DNA from: an uncultured Muribaculaceae bacterium
Lineage (GTDB): Bacteria; Bacteroidota; Bacteroidia; Bacteroidales; Muribaculaceae
Assembly (NCBI GenBank): GCA_910583525.1
Contig: CAJTXL010000040.1
Span: 1-21,065, forward strand
Reading direction: 5' to 3'
DNA length: 21,065 nucleotides
Shown piece by piece: positions 1 to 8,968 of this stretch (its first letter is position 1; every line of letters begins with the position of its first letter). The position numbers and the translations under genes are program-made. The notes under the pieces are model-generated. The model was not told the DNA's origin. It searched no databases and saw nothing but the letters and a program-made list of their open reading frames with translations.

Positions 1-851
1 GCGAGCTTGAATGGGTGCGCATGGCTCCGAAAGCACGTCAGGCCAAAGGCAAGGCGCGCCTCAACTCTTACGACAAACTGCTGAACGAAGACCAGCGCCA
101 ACGCGAAGAACGGCTCGAAATATTCATTCCCAACGGTCCGCGCCTGGGCAATAAGGTAATCGAAGCATCGCATCTCGCGAAAGCTTTCGGCAAAAAGACA
201 CTTTTCGCCGACCTTTCGTTTGCCCTGCCTCCAAACGGCATCGTGGGCGTCATCGGCCCCAACGGCGCAGGCAAGACTACACTCTTCCGACTTATAATGG
301 GACAGGAGACTCCCGACAACGGCACATTCGATGTCGGCGAGACCGTAAAGATTGCCTACGTGGACCAACGCCACCACGACCTGCTCCCCGACCGCACCGT
401 CTACCAGGTAATATCGCAGGGTGTGGAATCGTTCAGAATGGGCGGACGCGACGTCAACGCCCGTGCCTACCTCTCGCGCTTCAACTTTACAGGCGCCGAC
501 CAGGAAAAGAAAATCGCCGTGCTCTCGGGCGGAGAACGCAACCGCCTGCACCTCGCAATGGCGCTCAAAGAAGAAGGGAACGTCCTTCTGCTCGATGAAC
601 CGACCAACGACATCGACGTCAATACCCTGCGCGCGCTCGAAGAAGGCCTTGAGGACTTTGCCGGCTGCGCCGTTGTCGTAAGCCACGACCGTTGGTTCCT
701 CGACCGCATATGCACACACATCCTTTCGTTCGAGGGCGACGGCAAAGTGGTGTTCTTCGAGGGTTCATACTCAGACTACGAAGACTACAAACGCGCACAG
801 AACGGCGGCAAAGAGCTGCCACGCCGACGCTACCGCAAGCTGATGGAATAA
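1..851 (+). CDS. ettA: Energy-dependent translational throttle protein EttA (ABC-F ATPase), C-terminal half; 5' end outside window
   Basis: This is the 3' part of an ABC-F gene, open in frame from base 3 to the TAA at 849-851. Numbering residues from the GTG codon at 15, the inter-domain linker comes first, with the basic PKARQAKGKARL stretch that follows ELEWVR and is typical of EttA. The second ABC domain follows, with Walker A GPNGAGKTT (81-89), signature LSGGERNRLHLA, Walker B LLLDEPTNDID and the switch histidine in SHDRWFLDRICTHIL. It ends in the EttA-like FEGSYSDYEDYKR tail. ABC-F proteins are soluble. EttA binds the ribosomal E site and couples the first peptide bond to the ATP/ADP ratio. 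Identity as EttA rather than another ABC-F rests on the linker and tail. The first ABC domain and the start codon are not visible. GTG at 15 and ATG at 21 are internal codons, not starts. Confidence 0.93.
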   Translation, partial: ELEWVRMAPKARQAKGKARLNSYDKLLNEDQRQREERLEIFIPNGPRLGNKVIEASHLAKAFGKKTLFADLSFALPPNGIVGVIGPNGAGKTTLFRLIMGQETPDNGTFDVGETVKIAYVDQRHHDLLPDRTVYQVISQGVESFRMGGRDVNARAYLSRFNFTGADQEKKIAVLSGGERNRLHLAMALKEEGNVLLLDEPTNDIDVNTLRALEEGLEDFAGCAVVVSHDRWFLDRICTHILSFEGDGKVVFFEGSYSDYEDYKRAQNGGKELPRRRYRKLME

Positions 852-872
852 GCACTTTACAGAAAAACACAG

Positions 873-926
873 CAAGCCCATGGCGAGTCCCGGATTTCGG
901 GAACTTCACCATGGGCTTGTTTTTTT
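873..926. terminator. Bidirectional intrinsic terminator between convergent ettA and the DUF488 gene
   Basis: An 11-bp perfect outer stem pairs CAAGCCCATGG (873-883) with CCATGGGCTTG (909-919), and a second inner stem pairs TCCCG (888-892) with CGGGA (898-902). Seven T follow on the plus strand (920-926), serving ettA. On the minus strand the stem is followed by TGTGTTTTTC, a shorter T-run that could serve the convergent DUF488 gene. The hairpin begins 22 bases after the ettA stop and ends 10 bases before the DUF488 stop. Confidence 0.88.
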
Positions 927-928
927 AA

Positions 929-1285
929 TCACAACTTGCCGGTCAGCAATTTATATACCACTACTGCATTATTCTCCGCTTCATTACGCGACGAATACAG
1001 AAGCGTGACAACAGGCTTGTGCTCCAACAAATTTCTGAGAGCGGCAAACGACAGCGAATTTCTTAGCTCTCCGGCATAGCGCCGCTCGAACTCCGTCCAT
1101 CGGTTGTCTGCATCGGCATGAAACCATTCGCGCAACTCGGCGGAAGGTGCGATGTCCTTGTCCCAAAGGTCATAGTGAAAGGTCTCGTGCGACAAACCTC
1201 GAGGCCACAAGCGGTCTATATATACTCTGAAACCATCATCGGGAGACGTCGCGTCGTAAGCTCTTTTCAATCTGTATTGTGTCAT
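929..1285 (-). CDS. DUF488 family protein, YeaO-like
   Basis: This encodes a 118-residue soluble protein with no signal peptide or membrane segment. The conserved N-terminal block FRVYIDRLWPRGL, the central LREWFHAD and the W-T-E-F-E-R-R-Y-A-G-E-L block are typical of the small DUF488/YeaO family. The C-terminal half has VTLLYSSRNEAENNAVVV, which probably forms the core strand and helix. The length matches the family (about 115-120 residues). No biochemical role is established for the family, so I assign none. The ATG at 1283-1285 gives the full family N-terminus (MTQYRLKRAYD). The gene is probably transcribed alone: a strong hairpin separates it from the upstream exported-protein gene. I found no clear promoter match in the 27 bases between that hairpin and the start. 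Confidence 0.9.
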   Translation of the reverse strand: MTQYRLKRAYDATSPDDGFRVYIDRLWPRGLSHETFHYDLWDKDIAPSAELREWFHADADNRWTEFERRYAGELRNSLSFAALRNLLEHKPVVTLLYSSRNEAENNAVVVYKLLTGKL

Positions 1286-1312
1286 GTATATCGTTGTTTT
1301 ATATACGAAACG

Positions 1313-1353
1313 AAACTGCGTCCTGAAAGTTCGGACCTTTCAGGACGCAGTTT
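1313..1353 (-). terminator. Strong hairpin, probable terminator of the exported protease/adhesin unit
   Basis: A 17-bp perfect inverted repeat pairs 1313-1329 (AAACTGCGTCCTGAAAG) with 1337-1353 (CTTTCAGGACGCAGTTT) around a 7-base loop. It starts 33 bases downstream of the stop of the 1515-residue protein gene. The T-tract on the minus strand is interrupted (TTTCGTTTCG), so the stem is stronger than the tail. Termination is inferred from position and stem strength. Confidence 0.7.
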
Positions 1354-1386
1354 TCAGAATATGGTTTTATTTGCTACGCGCCTATA

Positions 1387-4300
1387 TCAGCGTATCACAA
1401 CCTTGGCCGTCTTGTCGGCTGCTTTTACGATATATACACCGGGGAGTTCGGCGGTGAAAGTGTAGACACTTGCGGCGACTGCCTTGTCGAGGACTTTTCC
1501 GTCGACAGAAACTACGGCGACAAGCGAGCCTTCGGCGCCCGAAACGGTGATAGTCTTATCTACTGCTTTTATCGCGACACCACCAACATACTCGTCGACA
1601 ATGCCGGAGCATTCTACCGAAACCTCATTCGAGCCATGGCTTTCGCCCTTGTCATATACGGCCGTCACGACATAGCTGTTTGAGCCGCCCGGAGCTACCG
1701 TATCATGGAACATAGTATCTTCGACAGGCTCGTCGTTGATTTTGACACCATTGCGATATACATTATAGCCCATGATGGATATATTGGCAGTGGCACCGGC
1801 CGGAATGAACGATATGTCATCGACCATTACACGGTAGCAGTCGTCCGAAACATAGCGCAATGCAAAATATTTTGCACCTTCGGGCAACTGGCAGAAGAAT
1901 TGTTTCCAGTCTTCAGAGTAGAATTTCTCTACTTTTACCGATGTAAACGATGTCAGCTCTTTGTCGGTTGTCGAATATAGTATCTCGATGCTTTCCGTAC
2001 CCCATTCAGCGCCATTTTTCGATGTCTTGGTCCAGAATGATATGGTTTGCTCGCTTCCGAAGAGTTCGGGAGATATTGCCCAGTCATCGTTGGCCTTTCC
2101 GCTCGATGCAAGTGCTACGAGCGACTTGGAGCCGCCATGTGCCTGGAACATGGTGTAATGCGAAGCGAAACCTGAATAAAAATCAAGCACACCCCAAGCC
2201 AATGGAGAGCCGTCGCCTATGCCGGGGGCATAGTTATTGACGCCGCCACCATAGATGTCATTTGTTCCAAGAGTTACCATATGGTCTTGAGTTGCAACAC
2301 CGTCGGCATCGACAAAAGTCCATCCGCACACGCCTGTCACGGCATATGGTTCTGCTTCTTCAAAACTTTCAACTTTGGGTTCGGGAAGCGCGCTGTCGGT
2401 GTCAGGCTCATTCCAAGTGAGTTCTACAACGGTGCCGTTCAGTTTGCCGTCCAAGCCCGTTACCACCGGCAACGCGTTTGGTTCGGGAGATACGGTCACT
2501 TTTGCCGATTTGTTATCGTCGGCCACCATATCACGGCCATAAACAACCACAGCCTGATATTCGACATCGTCCTCGACCATAGGAGTGAATACCTGGCTGA
2601 AAGAGATGTCTATGTCACGTCCGGCAAGCAACGCATCGAAATGGCGAGACTCTGCAAGCGCGTTGTCGCGATAAAGTTCAACAACGAAATCGGCAGCATC
2701 GTTAAGACCGGAATTGTCGATTTTTACCACTACATCAAAGTTTTCGTTGGCATTGACACGCTCGGGTGCCTTGATGCCTGTTACGCTAAGGTTGTAATCG
2801 ACTCCGTTGGCAACCTTTATCTGGTCGAGGGCAGTCTGATTGTAGCTGTAGCCTGTGGCTGTAAACATCAGCTGTACCGTCTTGCCTACATATTTGCCAA
2901 GATTTACAGAAACACCGCCCCAACGGTTGTGCTCGGCGACGTCTTTGACTATGGTCGATTTTTCGAGAGCCCATTTGCCTCCGGCTTCGCGGACGTACAC
3001 ATCAATCGTATTATAGTCCGGGCCGGTTTCATCGGTATAGTAGTTGAATGTACGGTAGCTCAAAACGGGATTTACGGCACCTTTCAGGCTGATTTTTCCT
3101 GAAATGAACGAAGCTGCCATACCATAGTACTCGCCCATCATTACGGCATAGCCGTTATCCTCGGCCTGTGCAAGGTAGTCGGGATTATTAGGTGTAACAA
3201 CCCAATCGCCACCCAACGAAGTATATGTGAACAATGTCGTGACTTCGCCATTTGCGAATGTCTCGGAATAAGGCAGCTGATAAGGCACGCCGACTGGTAT
3301 ATACTCGGCCACGCGAGCTTGCGATGTACCGCCTGCGGTAACTGCCGCAACTGCATAGAGACCGAACATCTGCCCTTCTTCTATAGCGCGGAAAGTGTAC
3401 GACGTACCCTTCAGACCTTCATATTTGGGCACCCATGCCGTAGAGTTCTGATTAGGCTCATATATGGTATAGGTAATCAGGTCGGACGAGAGGGGGTAGC
3501 CGTCGACATCTGTCGTGACCGGAGTCCAGCTTACTGTAACTTCACCGGCGTCGTCGGTCTCTGTCAGAACCGCGTCGGCCGGAGCTACGGGAGTGTTGAT
3601 GCCGACAAACACTTTTGTCTTTGTTTCACGTCCGCGGCCGTTCGCATTGAACGCGATAGCGGAATAGACATGTTGGCCTGTTGTAGCTTCGTTGTCGGTA
3701 TAATTAACATCTGCGCCGGGAGCCGGAGCTTCTTTCTTATGTATCTGTACGCCGTCGCGATAGATGACAACACTGTCAAGTTCCGAAATGGTCTTTCCGT
3801 CATAGTCTACTGACGGTGCTTTCATAGAAATCTGTACCGACAATGCGCCACCGGCATCGGGAACTACCGAAAAGTCTTCAACCGCACCGGGAGCTGTCGT
3901 AGCAAATGCAGGCTCAATGGCAACAGAGGAGACCCTCAGATTGTACACGTCGGCCGGCGAGCAGGCATGGATGCCGACATAGATGGTGCGTGGTTTGTCG
4001 GTAGCGATATAGCCCGTGATTGTCTGCCAAGCAGAAGAAGATGATGTCGAAACCGTTGTTTTCTCCACAATGGCTTCGGTCATCGCCTCAACAGTATTTG
4101 TCTCACCGCAGAATATCTCGATATTCTCAGGATAAAGCGTACCCTGACTGCTGGCAAGAACTGTAACCGAATATACATTCCCCGGCACAAGCTTGACGGG
4201 TTGCGTAATAAGCCAGTCGTCTTTTTCGAGCATCTGGTCTTCGCCGAGCAGAGCCGCACCGGTTGAATATGACCACGCTTTCGAATCCGGCTCGACATTT

Positions 4301-5934
4301 ATAACGGTGAATTTGTCAAGATTTCCTTCATTGGCAATATTGACAGAATACGGAGCCTGAGCCGCACCCAACACTACTTTATTAGAAACGCCGAGAGCAG
4401 AACGCTTTCCGTCGTATGTAGCCGACACGGTGTAATAGTATGATACGACATCAGACGGTTCTGCAACGGCCTCGGTAAACGAAGTTCCCGGTTTACCGTC
4501 GCTGACAACTATTTCATCGGGATAGCGGGTAACCTTATATGTCATAGCCGAGGGGTCGACATATCCACCATTGACCGACTCGGTCGGAGCCGTCCAAGTA
4601 ACCGTCATCGTGCCCTCGTTCCATGCGGCTTTGACAACCGGTGGCTGAGGCACATCGGTGCCAGCAAAAACTTTGACCTTTTCTTTCGGCGATACTCCGA
4701 CAGCGTTTGAAAGCGATACGATGAACTCGCACTCACCACCCGTTGGAAGTGATACGGGAACAATCTCCGTGCGGCCATATGCGGTCGTTCCGAGTTTTAT
4801 ATGTGCACCGTTGGCATAGATGTCGTAATCTACCGCACCCGAAGCCGGTTTGCCGTCGAATGTAGTTGCCGGAACCTTGAAGCTGACAGTACCGTCAAGG
4901 CTTCCGCGCTCGAACACCGCTTTAAGGTCGGTAACAGCTGCCGGAGCACCATCTTCGGCCAAAGGAGCCGGGATATAGAAACCCATGAACTGCTCTGCCG
5001 ACGGATATTTGTAGACAAGCGTTGCGACACCTGTCTGCTTGTTTACCTCATATAATGCCGAGTTGTCGTCGTCTTCAGGACAAACGCTCCAGAACATGCG
5101 GCCTGAGCGCAGGTCGATGACAGCCGAGCCTGCGTAGCGTGGCAACTGGCCGGTATCGCCGACAAGGGTCATGTCGCCGGTCTCGCGGTCGACCGTATAC
5201 AGACTTGATTTGGCACATCTTACAGTCGAACCTTCTATTACCATCTCTTGGTCTATTGCGTAAATCGTGCCATCGGCATCGATTGCAATAGCGTGCCACA
5301 TGTTTGTAAGGGCTTTGATTTTATGCGTGCGGCCATCGACATAGTCGATAGTTCCGAACATATATCCGGAGCCGGACTCATCCCACAGACAGCCGTAAAT
5401 CTGTCCCGACAAGGGATCTTTGGCCACGTCGGTTGCAATCATCGAGTAGTCGTCGGGCGAAAACGAGCGGGTGTTACGCCAGGTTTCGGTGTCGTATGCA
5501 CGTATTATTATGCTTACGCCGTCGCCCGATTCATTGACCTCGGTAGCATAGTAAACGCCGTCCGACTCAACGCCGCCGCCATTGGGATATATGTCTGACC
5601 GTATATATTCAAAGGGCTCAGAAGCCTTTGCCGGAAGTTTGTACAAACCGTAAGGCTTTTTGTAATCTGTCCACGACTTGGAGTCTATCATGCCGCCGAT
5701 TATGGTTACCGGCAGGACGGTTTCATCGCTTGCTTCAGCTACAGAGATGAAACGCGCCGACGGAGCTTTGAATACTCCCTTGCCGACTTTTGTCGTGCCG
5801 TCGAACTGCGGTTTTACCATCAGACGATTTGACGACGAGGCTTTCCTTACTGCGGCAGGAGCGGTCTGTGCCGGGAGCATGCCCGGCGTAAGGGCGACAA
5901 GAGCCGCAAGGAGGATTGATTGGATTTTGTTCAT
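1387..5934 (-). CDS. Large exported multidomain protein (fibronectin-III and choice-of-anchor-J domains) with T9SS sorting domain
   Basis: This encodes a 1515-residue exported protein. I chose the ATG at 5932-5934 because it opens a standard signal peptide (MNKIQSILLAALVALTPGML, then PAQ). An upstream in-frame ATG would add 11 polar residues and overlap the preceding gene. Domains, by sequence character: a beta-propeller-like region with LYTVDRETGDMTLVG-type strands (about 60-320); fibronectin-III-like domains (about 330-425 and 430-520); a jelly-roll choice-of-anchor-J-like domain (525-675); two more fibronectin-III-like domains (685-880); a second jelly roll with LPYSETFANGE (885-1045); a CARDB-like domain (1047-1150); and a fibronectin-III domain containing a third jelly roll (about 1155-1440). 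The last 65 or so residues (GVYIVKAADKTAKVVIR at the end) look like a T9SS type A sorting domain. No catalytic motif was recognised, so an adhesin or scaffold role is inferred. It lies 10 bases after the M6 protease gene and is probably cotranscribed with it. Confidence 0.87.
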   Translation of the reverse strand: MNKIQSILLAALVALTPGMLPAQTAPAAVRKASSSNRLMVKPQFDGTTKVGKGVFKAPSARFISVAEASDETVLPVTIIGGMIDSKSWTDYKKPYGLYKLPAKASEPFEYIRSDIYPNGGGVESDGVYYATEVNESGDGVSIIIRAYDTETWRNTRSFSPDDYSMIATDVAKDPLSGQIYGCLWDESGSGYMFGTIDYVDGRTHKIKALTNMWHAIAIDADGTIYAIDQEMVIEGSTVRCAKSSLYTVDRETGDMTLVGDTGQLPRYAGSAVIDLRSGRMFWSVCPEDDDNSALYEVNKQTGVATLVYKYPSAEQFMGFYIPAPLAEDGAPAAVTDLKAVFERGSLDGTVSFKVPATTFDGKPASGAVDYDIYANGAHIKLGTTAYGRTEIVPVSLPTGGECEFIVSLSNAVGVSPKEKVKVFAGTDVPQPPVVKAAWNEGTMTVTWTAPTESVNGGYVDPSAMTYKVTRYPDEIVVSDGKPGTSFTEAVAEPSDVVSYYYTVSATYDGKRSALGVSNKVVLGAAQAPYSVNIANEGNLDKFTVINVEPDSKAWSYSTGAALLGEDQMLEKDDWLITQPVKLVPGNVYSVTVLASSQGTLYPENIEIFCGETNTVEAMTEAIVEKTTVSTSSSSAWQTITGYIATDKPRTIYVGIHACSPADVYNLRVSSVAIEPAFATTAPGAVEDFSVVPDAGGALSVQISMKAPSVDYDGKTISELDSVVIYRDGVQIHKKEAPAPGADVNYTDNEATTGQHVYSAIAFNANGRGRETKTKVFVGINTPVAPADAVLTETDDAGEVTVSWTPVTTDVDGYPLSSDLITYTIYEPNQNSTAWVPKYEGLKGTSYTFRAIEEGQMFGLYAVAAVTAGGTSQARVAEYIPVGVPYQLPYSETFANGEVTTLFTYTSLGGDWVVTPNNPDYLAQAEDNGYAVMMGEYYGMAASFISGKISLKGAVNPVLSYRTFNYYTDETGPDYNTIDVYVREAGGKWALEKSTIVKDVAEHNRWGGVSVNLGKYVGKTVQLMFTATGYSYNQTALDQIKVANGVDYNLSVTGIKAPERVNANENFDVVVKIDNSGLNDAADFVVELYRDNALAESRHFDALLAGRDIDISFSQVFTPMVEDDVEYQAVVVYGRDMVADDNKSAKVTVSPEPNALPVVTGLDGKLNGTVVELTWNEPDTDSALPEPKVESFEEAEPYAVTGVCGWTFVDADGVATQDHMVTLGTNDIYGGGVNNYAPGIGDGSPLAWGVLDFYSGFASHYTMFQAHGGSKSLVALASSGKANDDWAISPELFGSEQTISFWTKTSKNGAEWGTESIEILYSTTDKELTSFTSVKVEKFYSEDWKQFFCQLPEGAKYFALRYVSDDCYRVMVDDISFIPAGATANISIMGYNVYRNGVKINDEPVEDTMFHDTVAPGGSNSYVVTAVYDKGESHGSNEVSVECSGIVDEYVGGVAIKAVDKTITVSGAEGSLVAVVSVDGKVLDKAVAASVYTFTAELPGVYIVKAADKTAKVVIR

Positions 5935-5944
5935 GTAAATGAAT

Positions 5945-8794
5945 TTATTTAATGATGGTTTTTGCAATTGTAGTTCCGTTGCAGGAAATGATATATACTC
6001 CTGCCGACGGGGCGGTCATCGTTGCGTGGCCGCCGACAATAGTGGCTGCGGTCACACGTCTGCCGACAATGTCGACCATTACGGCTTCTCCTTCGGCAAG
6101 ACCGTCAATTGCGACGGTACGACCTGACACTGTAAGCTTCACAGGCGAGACGGTTGTGTCATCGACTCCCGACGAAGCCAATGTCTCGACGGATATCGTT
6201 TCGGAAACGAGCGAACGCACGGCGCCATTACCGGCAGTTATTGAATATGAATAAGTCCGTAAAGGTTCAAGTCCCTCAACAGGATACGACAAAACATTGC
6301 CTACGTTGCGGCTGTCGTAGGCCGGCAGTGCGGCGTCGACATACGCTGTACCATGAGCTACACACACATCATCAATGGCGACAGAGCCTTTAGTGGCCTT
6401 ATTGACTATGCGCATAGCCACAAAGTCCTCGGGGATGTCGCTGATTTCGACAGGAGTTCCGCCCGTTGCCGTAGCGATGGCGAAATCTTTTATTACACTC
6501 CATGCTCCTGAAGCATCGCAGCCGTAGACTTCGACGGTGGCGCCGTCGTTTACGGAACTGCCGCGCATCCAGAAGCTAAAGCCGGATATTCCGTCGTCAT
6601 ATTTGGCCGTTTCAATATATTGCCCGGCGGCGGTCATTCTCAGCGAAGGCTTAGCCGAACCACAGTAGCTTGCCATTGAATAAGTAGAGTTTGCAGTTGT
6701 GCTCCAGCCTGATGGCAAATCGGAGAGACCTCCATCGAAACCGCAAATGTCTTTTAAAGCACCGGCCGCCACGGGAGAAGTCACCGTCAGAAAATATTCA
6801 ACGGCATCGGGCATCGCTTCCCAATTGGCCGTAAATGAGCGGTCTTTGACGTCGGAAGCGGCAAGGGCCACGGGCGCCATATAGTCGAATGTAGGAGGCT
6901 CGGTGCGGACGGCAACCTCGTTTGACGGCTCGCTCTCACCGGCCTTCACTACCACGTTTACCATGTAGTAATATTGGGTGTCGCTTTTGAGGCCTGTGAC
7001 GATATAACTCGTTGCATCGCCTACATTTTTGTGGTCGTAGCCGGGCACATACACCATTCCGCGCATCCCGGAGCCTGTACGCGTGAATACGGACAAAGCA
7101 TAAGTGCAGTCTTCTTCATCGACGGCACTCCACGATGCCGTAAACCCTCCCGGAGTTATATCTGTCGCTTCGGCGGCAACCGGCACTTCTACGTCAGGAC
7201 GGCCTCCGGCGACTTTGAATGTAACCACACCGTCTTCGCGCTCTGTTATATCGGTTATAGGCAGATTGACAGAGCGACCGGTCCACGGCAACATCGACGG
7301 GATTGTCTGGTCTGTAAAACTTGTACGCATAAGACCGCCCGGAAAAGCGTCGTCGGCACGGGTCTCTTCGGTAGCCATGCCGTCGGCCTCTTCGATGTCG
7401 ACATTCTGATGCGCCACAGTGTTGTTGACGGCATTCATATACCATTTTTCCTCGTCATAATCGATGTGCCATATCAACAAGCCGTGCCCGGGGATATACT
7501 TGTCCCATCCTGTCTGTTGCCGATTTTCAAGCAAAAAGAACTCGGTGTCTTTGAATGTCGGTATTATTGCCGCCTGATTGCGCGAAATTTCTTCAAGGCG
7601 CACATTGGAAGCGCCGGTCAGCTCTCGAGGCTGTAGCCATCCGAGGGCATAGCGTTCAAAGACCGAGTAATTCGGGGGCGTGCATCCGTCGTTGTTGTAC
7701 GGGCCATAGTCAAGGGTTGACCAACGGCCGGGCGTAAACGCTTTGTTGTAGACCGTAGCGTATAAATCAGGCAGGCCCATGACATGCGAAAATTCATGAA
7801 CAAAGGTGCCGATGCCGTCGGGCCGTCCTACGCCGGGTTCTCCGGGATGCGGCTCCGTCCATTCGTTGGAGCAGGCATATCTGTCGAGTCGTACGCCGTC
7901 GAAAATTTCAGGCACACTTGATTTATAGCTTACAAAACCCGTATGCGGCCACACCTGGTCGGCGACGCCGGTCGAAGATTCCGCTTCTCCGGCAAAAAAT
8001 ATGAATACGTTGTCTATGACACCGTCGCCGTCGTTGTCATATTTCGAGAAATCGACATCTTTGTCAAGCAGACGGCATCCTTCTATAGCCATCATATGCG
8101 GACGGGCATCATTGCTGCCTTTATTCTCACCATAATATGCCTGAGTGCCAGACAATGTGACAGGACCGAGCACATCGAATTGCGGTTCGAAAAGACCGTT
8201 GGAATTCTCGATAAAGAAATCAAGGGCCGAGCCTGTAGCGCCGAGGTCGCTGAAACCGCGTTCGTTGACCATGCGGCTGAAATAATCGTGGGGGTCATCT
8301 ACGCGGAACTTCACATCGGCATATTCTACCAACAGAACCAAGGCATGAGGCTTTCCGACCGAGGGGAACGAAGTGCCCGGAAACAGTCCGTAGCCCTTCC
8401 CGTCGTCGGGCTTGGCTTTTGAAGTCACCGCCTTGCGCCAACGCTGTTGCGAGTATGCGCGGTAAGGTGAGTGGAGCGACTGCTCCGACATCTTCTCTAA
8501 AAATCGGGCACGGTCGAAGCCTTCTATGGCTCGTCCGTTGCCCGGTCGCATATTACCGGGACTAAGAGTACCGTCGGATTGCAAAAGACCGAACACATAG
8601 CCTCCTTTTCCGTCGTCCACTATTGGTTCGCCCGTCGGGGTTGTCAGAAAATGGTGGTATTCGTCGCCATGGATTTCGGCCTCGACAACCGTACCGTCGG
8701 GCTGCGACAGTTTCAACAGGCCTTTCCGAGCCGGTATTGCAAATGACGGCAACGCCATCGACACAAAAAAAACGGCAAATAGCAGTCTTCGCAT
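5945..8794 (-). CDS. M6-family secreted metalloprotease with fibronectin-III, choice-of-anchor-J and T9SS sorting domains
   Basis: This encodes 949 residues from the ATG at 8792-8794, chosen because it starts the signal peptide MRRLLFAVFFVSMALPSFA. An in-frame ATG 13 codons upstream would put charged and cysteine residues ahead of it. The M6 (immune inhibitor A-like) peptidase domain spans about 145-530. The zinc motif HEFSHVMGLPD starts at residue 333: His333 and His337 are ligands, Glu334 the general base, and Asp343 a candidate third ligand. An acidic DNDGDGVID loop (253-261) probably binds calcium. A fibronectin-III-like domain follows (about 538-632). A second one begins at about 640, is interrupted by a choice-of-anchor-J-like jelly roll (about 683-813) and resumes to about 870. 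The C-terminus (about 878-949), with GVYIISCNGTTIAKTIIK, is a T9SS sorting domain. The protein is predicted to be secreted or surface-attached; its substrate is unknown. It is the first gene of a two-gene unit. Confidence 0.92.
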   Translation of the reverse strand: MRRLLFAVFFVSMALPSFAIPARKGLLKLSQPDGTVVEAEIHGDEYHHFLTTPTGEPIVDDGKGGYVFGLLQSDGTLSPGNMRPGNGRAIEGFDRARFLEKMSEQSLHSPYRAYSQQRWRKAVTSKAKPDDGKGYGLFPGTSFPSVGKPHALVLLVEYADVKFRVDDPHDYFSRMVNERGFSDLGATGSALDFFIENSNGLFEPQFDVLGPVTLSGTQAYYGENKGSNDARPHMMAIEGCRLLDKDVDFSKYDNDGDGVIDNVFIFFAGEAESSTGVADQVWPHTGFVSYKSSVPEIFDGVRLDRYACSNEWTEPHPGEPGVGRPDGIGTFVHEFSHVMGLPDLYATVYNKAFTPGRWSTLDYGPYNNDGCTPPNYSVFERYALGWLQPRELTGASNVRLEEISRNQAAIIPTFKDTEFFLLENRQQTGWDKYIPGHGLLIWHIDYDEEKWYMNAVNNTVAHQNVDIEEADGMATEETRADDAFPGGLMRTSFTDQTIPSMLPWTGRSVNLPITDITEREDGVVTFKVAGGRPDVEVPVAAEATDITPGGFTASWSAVDEEDCTYALSVFTRTGSGMRGMVYVPGYDHKNVGDATSYIVTGLKSDTQYYYMVNVVVKAGESEPSNEVAVRTEPPTFDYMAPVALAASDVKDRSFTANWEAMPDAVEYFLTVTSPVAAGALKDICGFDGGLSDLPSGWSTTANSTYSMASYCGSAKPSLRMTAAGQYIETAKYDDGISGFSFWMRGSSVNDGATVEVYGCDASGAWSVIKDFAIATATGGTPVEISDIPEDFVAMRIVNKATKGSVAIDDVCVAHGTAYVDAALPAYDSRNVGNVLSYPVEGLEPLRTYSYSITAGNGAVRSLVSETISVETLASSGVDDTTVSPVKLTVSGRTVAIDGLAEGEAVMVDIVGRRVTAATIVGGHATMTAPSAGVYIISCNGTTIAKTIIK

Positions 8795-8968
8795 TTTGCA
8801 ACAGATTTTACCCTGATAATGAACTATTGGCATATTTTAAGATAAAGAATAAATTGGCAGTTCTTAGGATTAGAATAACATACACTTTGCTTTTAAGCAG
8901 CCTCTATTTTTGTATTTATGACAACAAAATACCGCAATAGGCAGCTTCAAAAGCCATATTTTACGATA

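Noticed and set aside
2281..3102. A 273-codon plus-strand frame inside the large exported-protein gene.
   Set aside because: The minus-strand frame is continuous, carries a signal peptide, repeated domains and a sorting domain; the plus-strand frame has none.
5935..5967. The longer N-terminus of the 1515-residue protein, starting at 5967.
   Set aside because: It would overlap the protease gene by 23 bases and put polar residues before a standard signal peptide that starts at 5934.
8886..8912. A plus-strand promoter look-alike (TTTG, then TATTTTTG).
   Set aside because: The spacing is 15 bases, shorter than usual, and no plus-strand gene follows. AT-rich sequence gives such matches by chance; a small RNA cannot be excluded but has no support.
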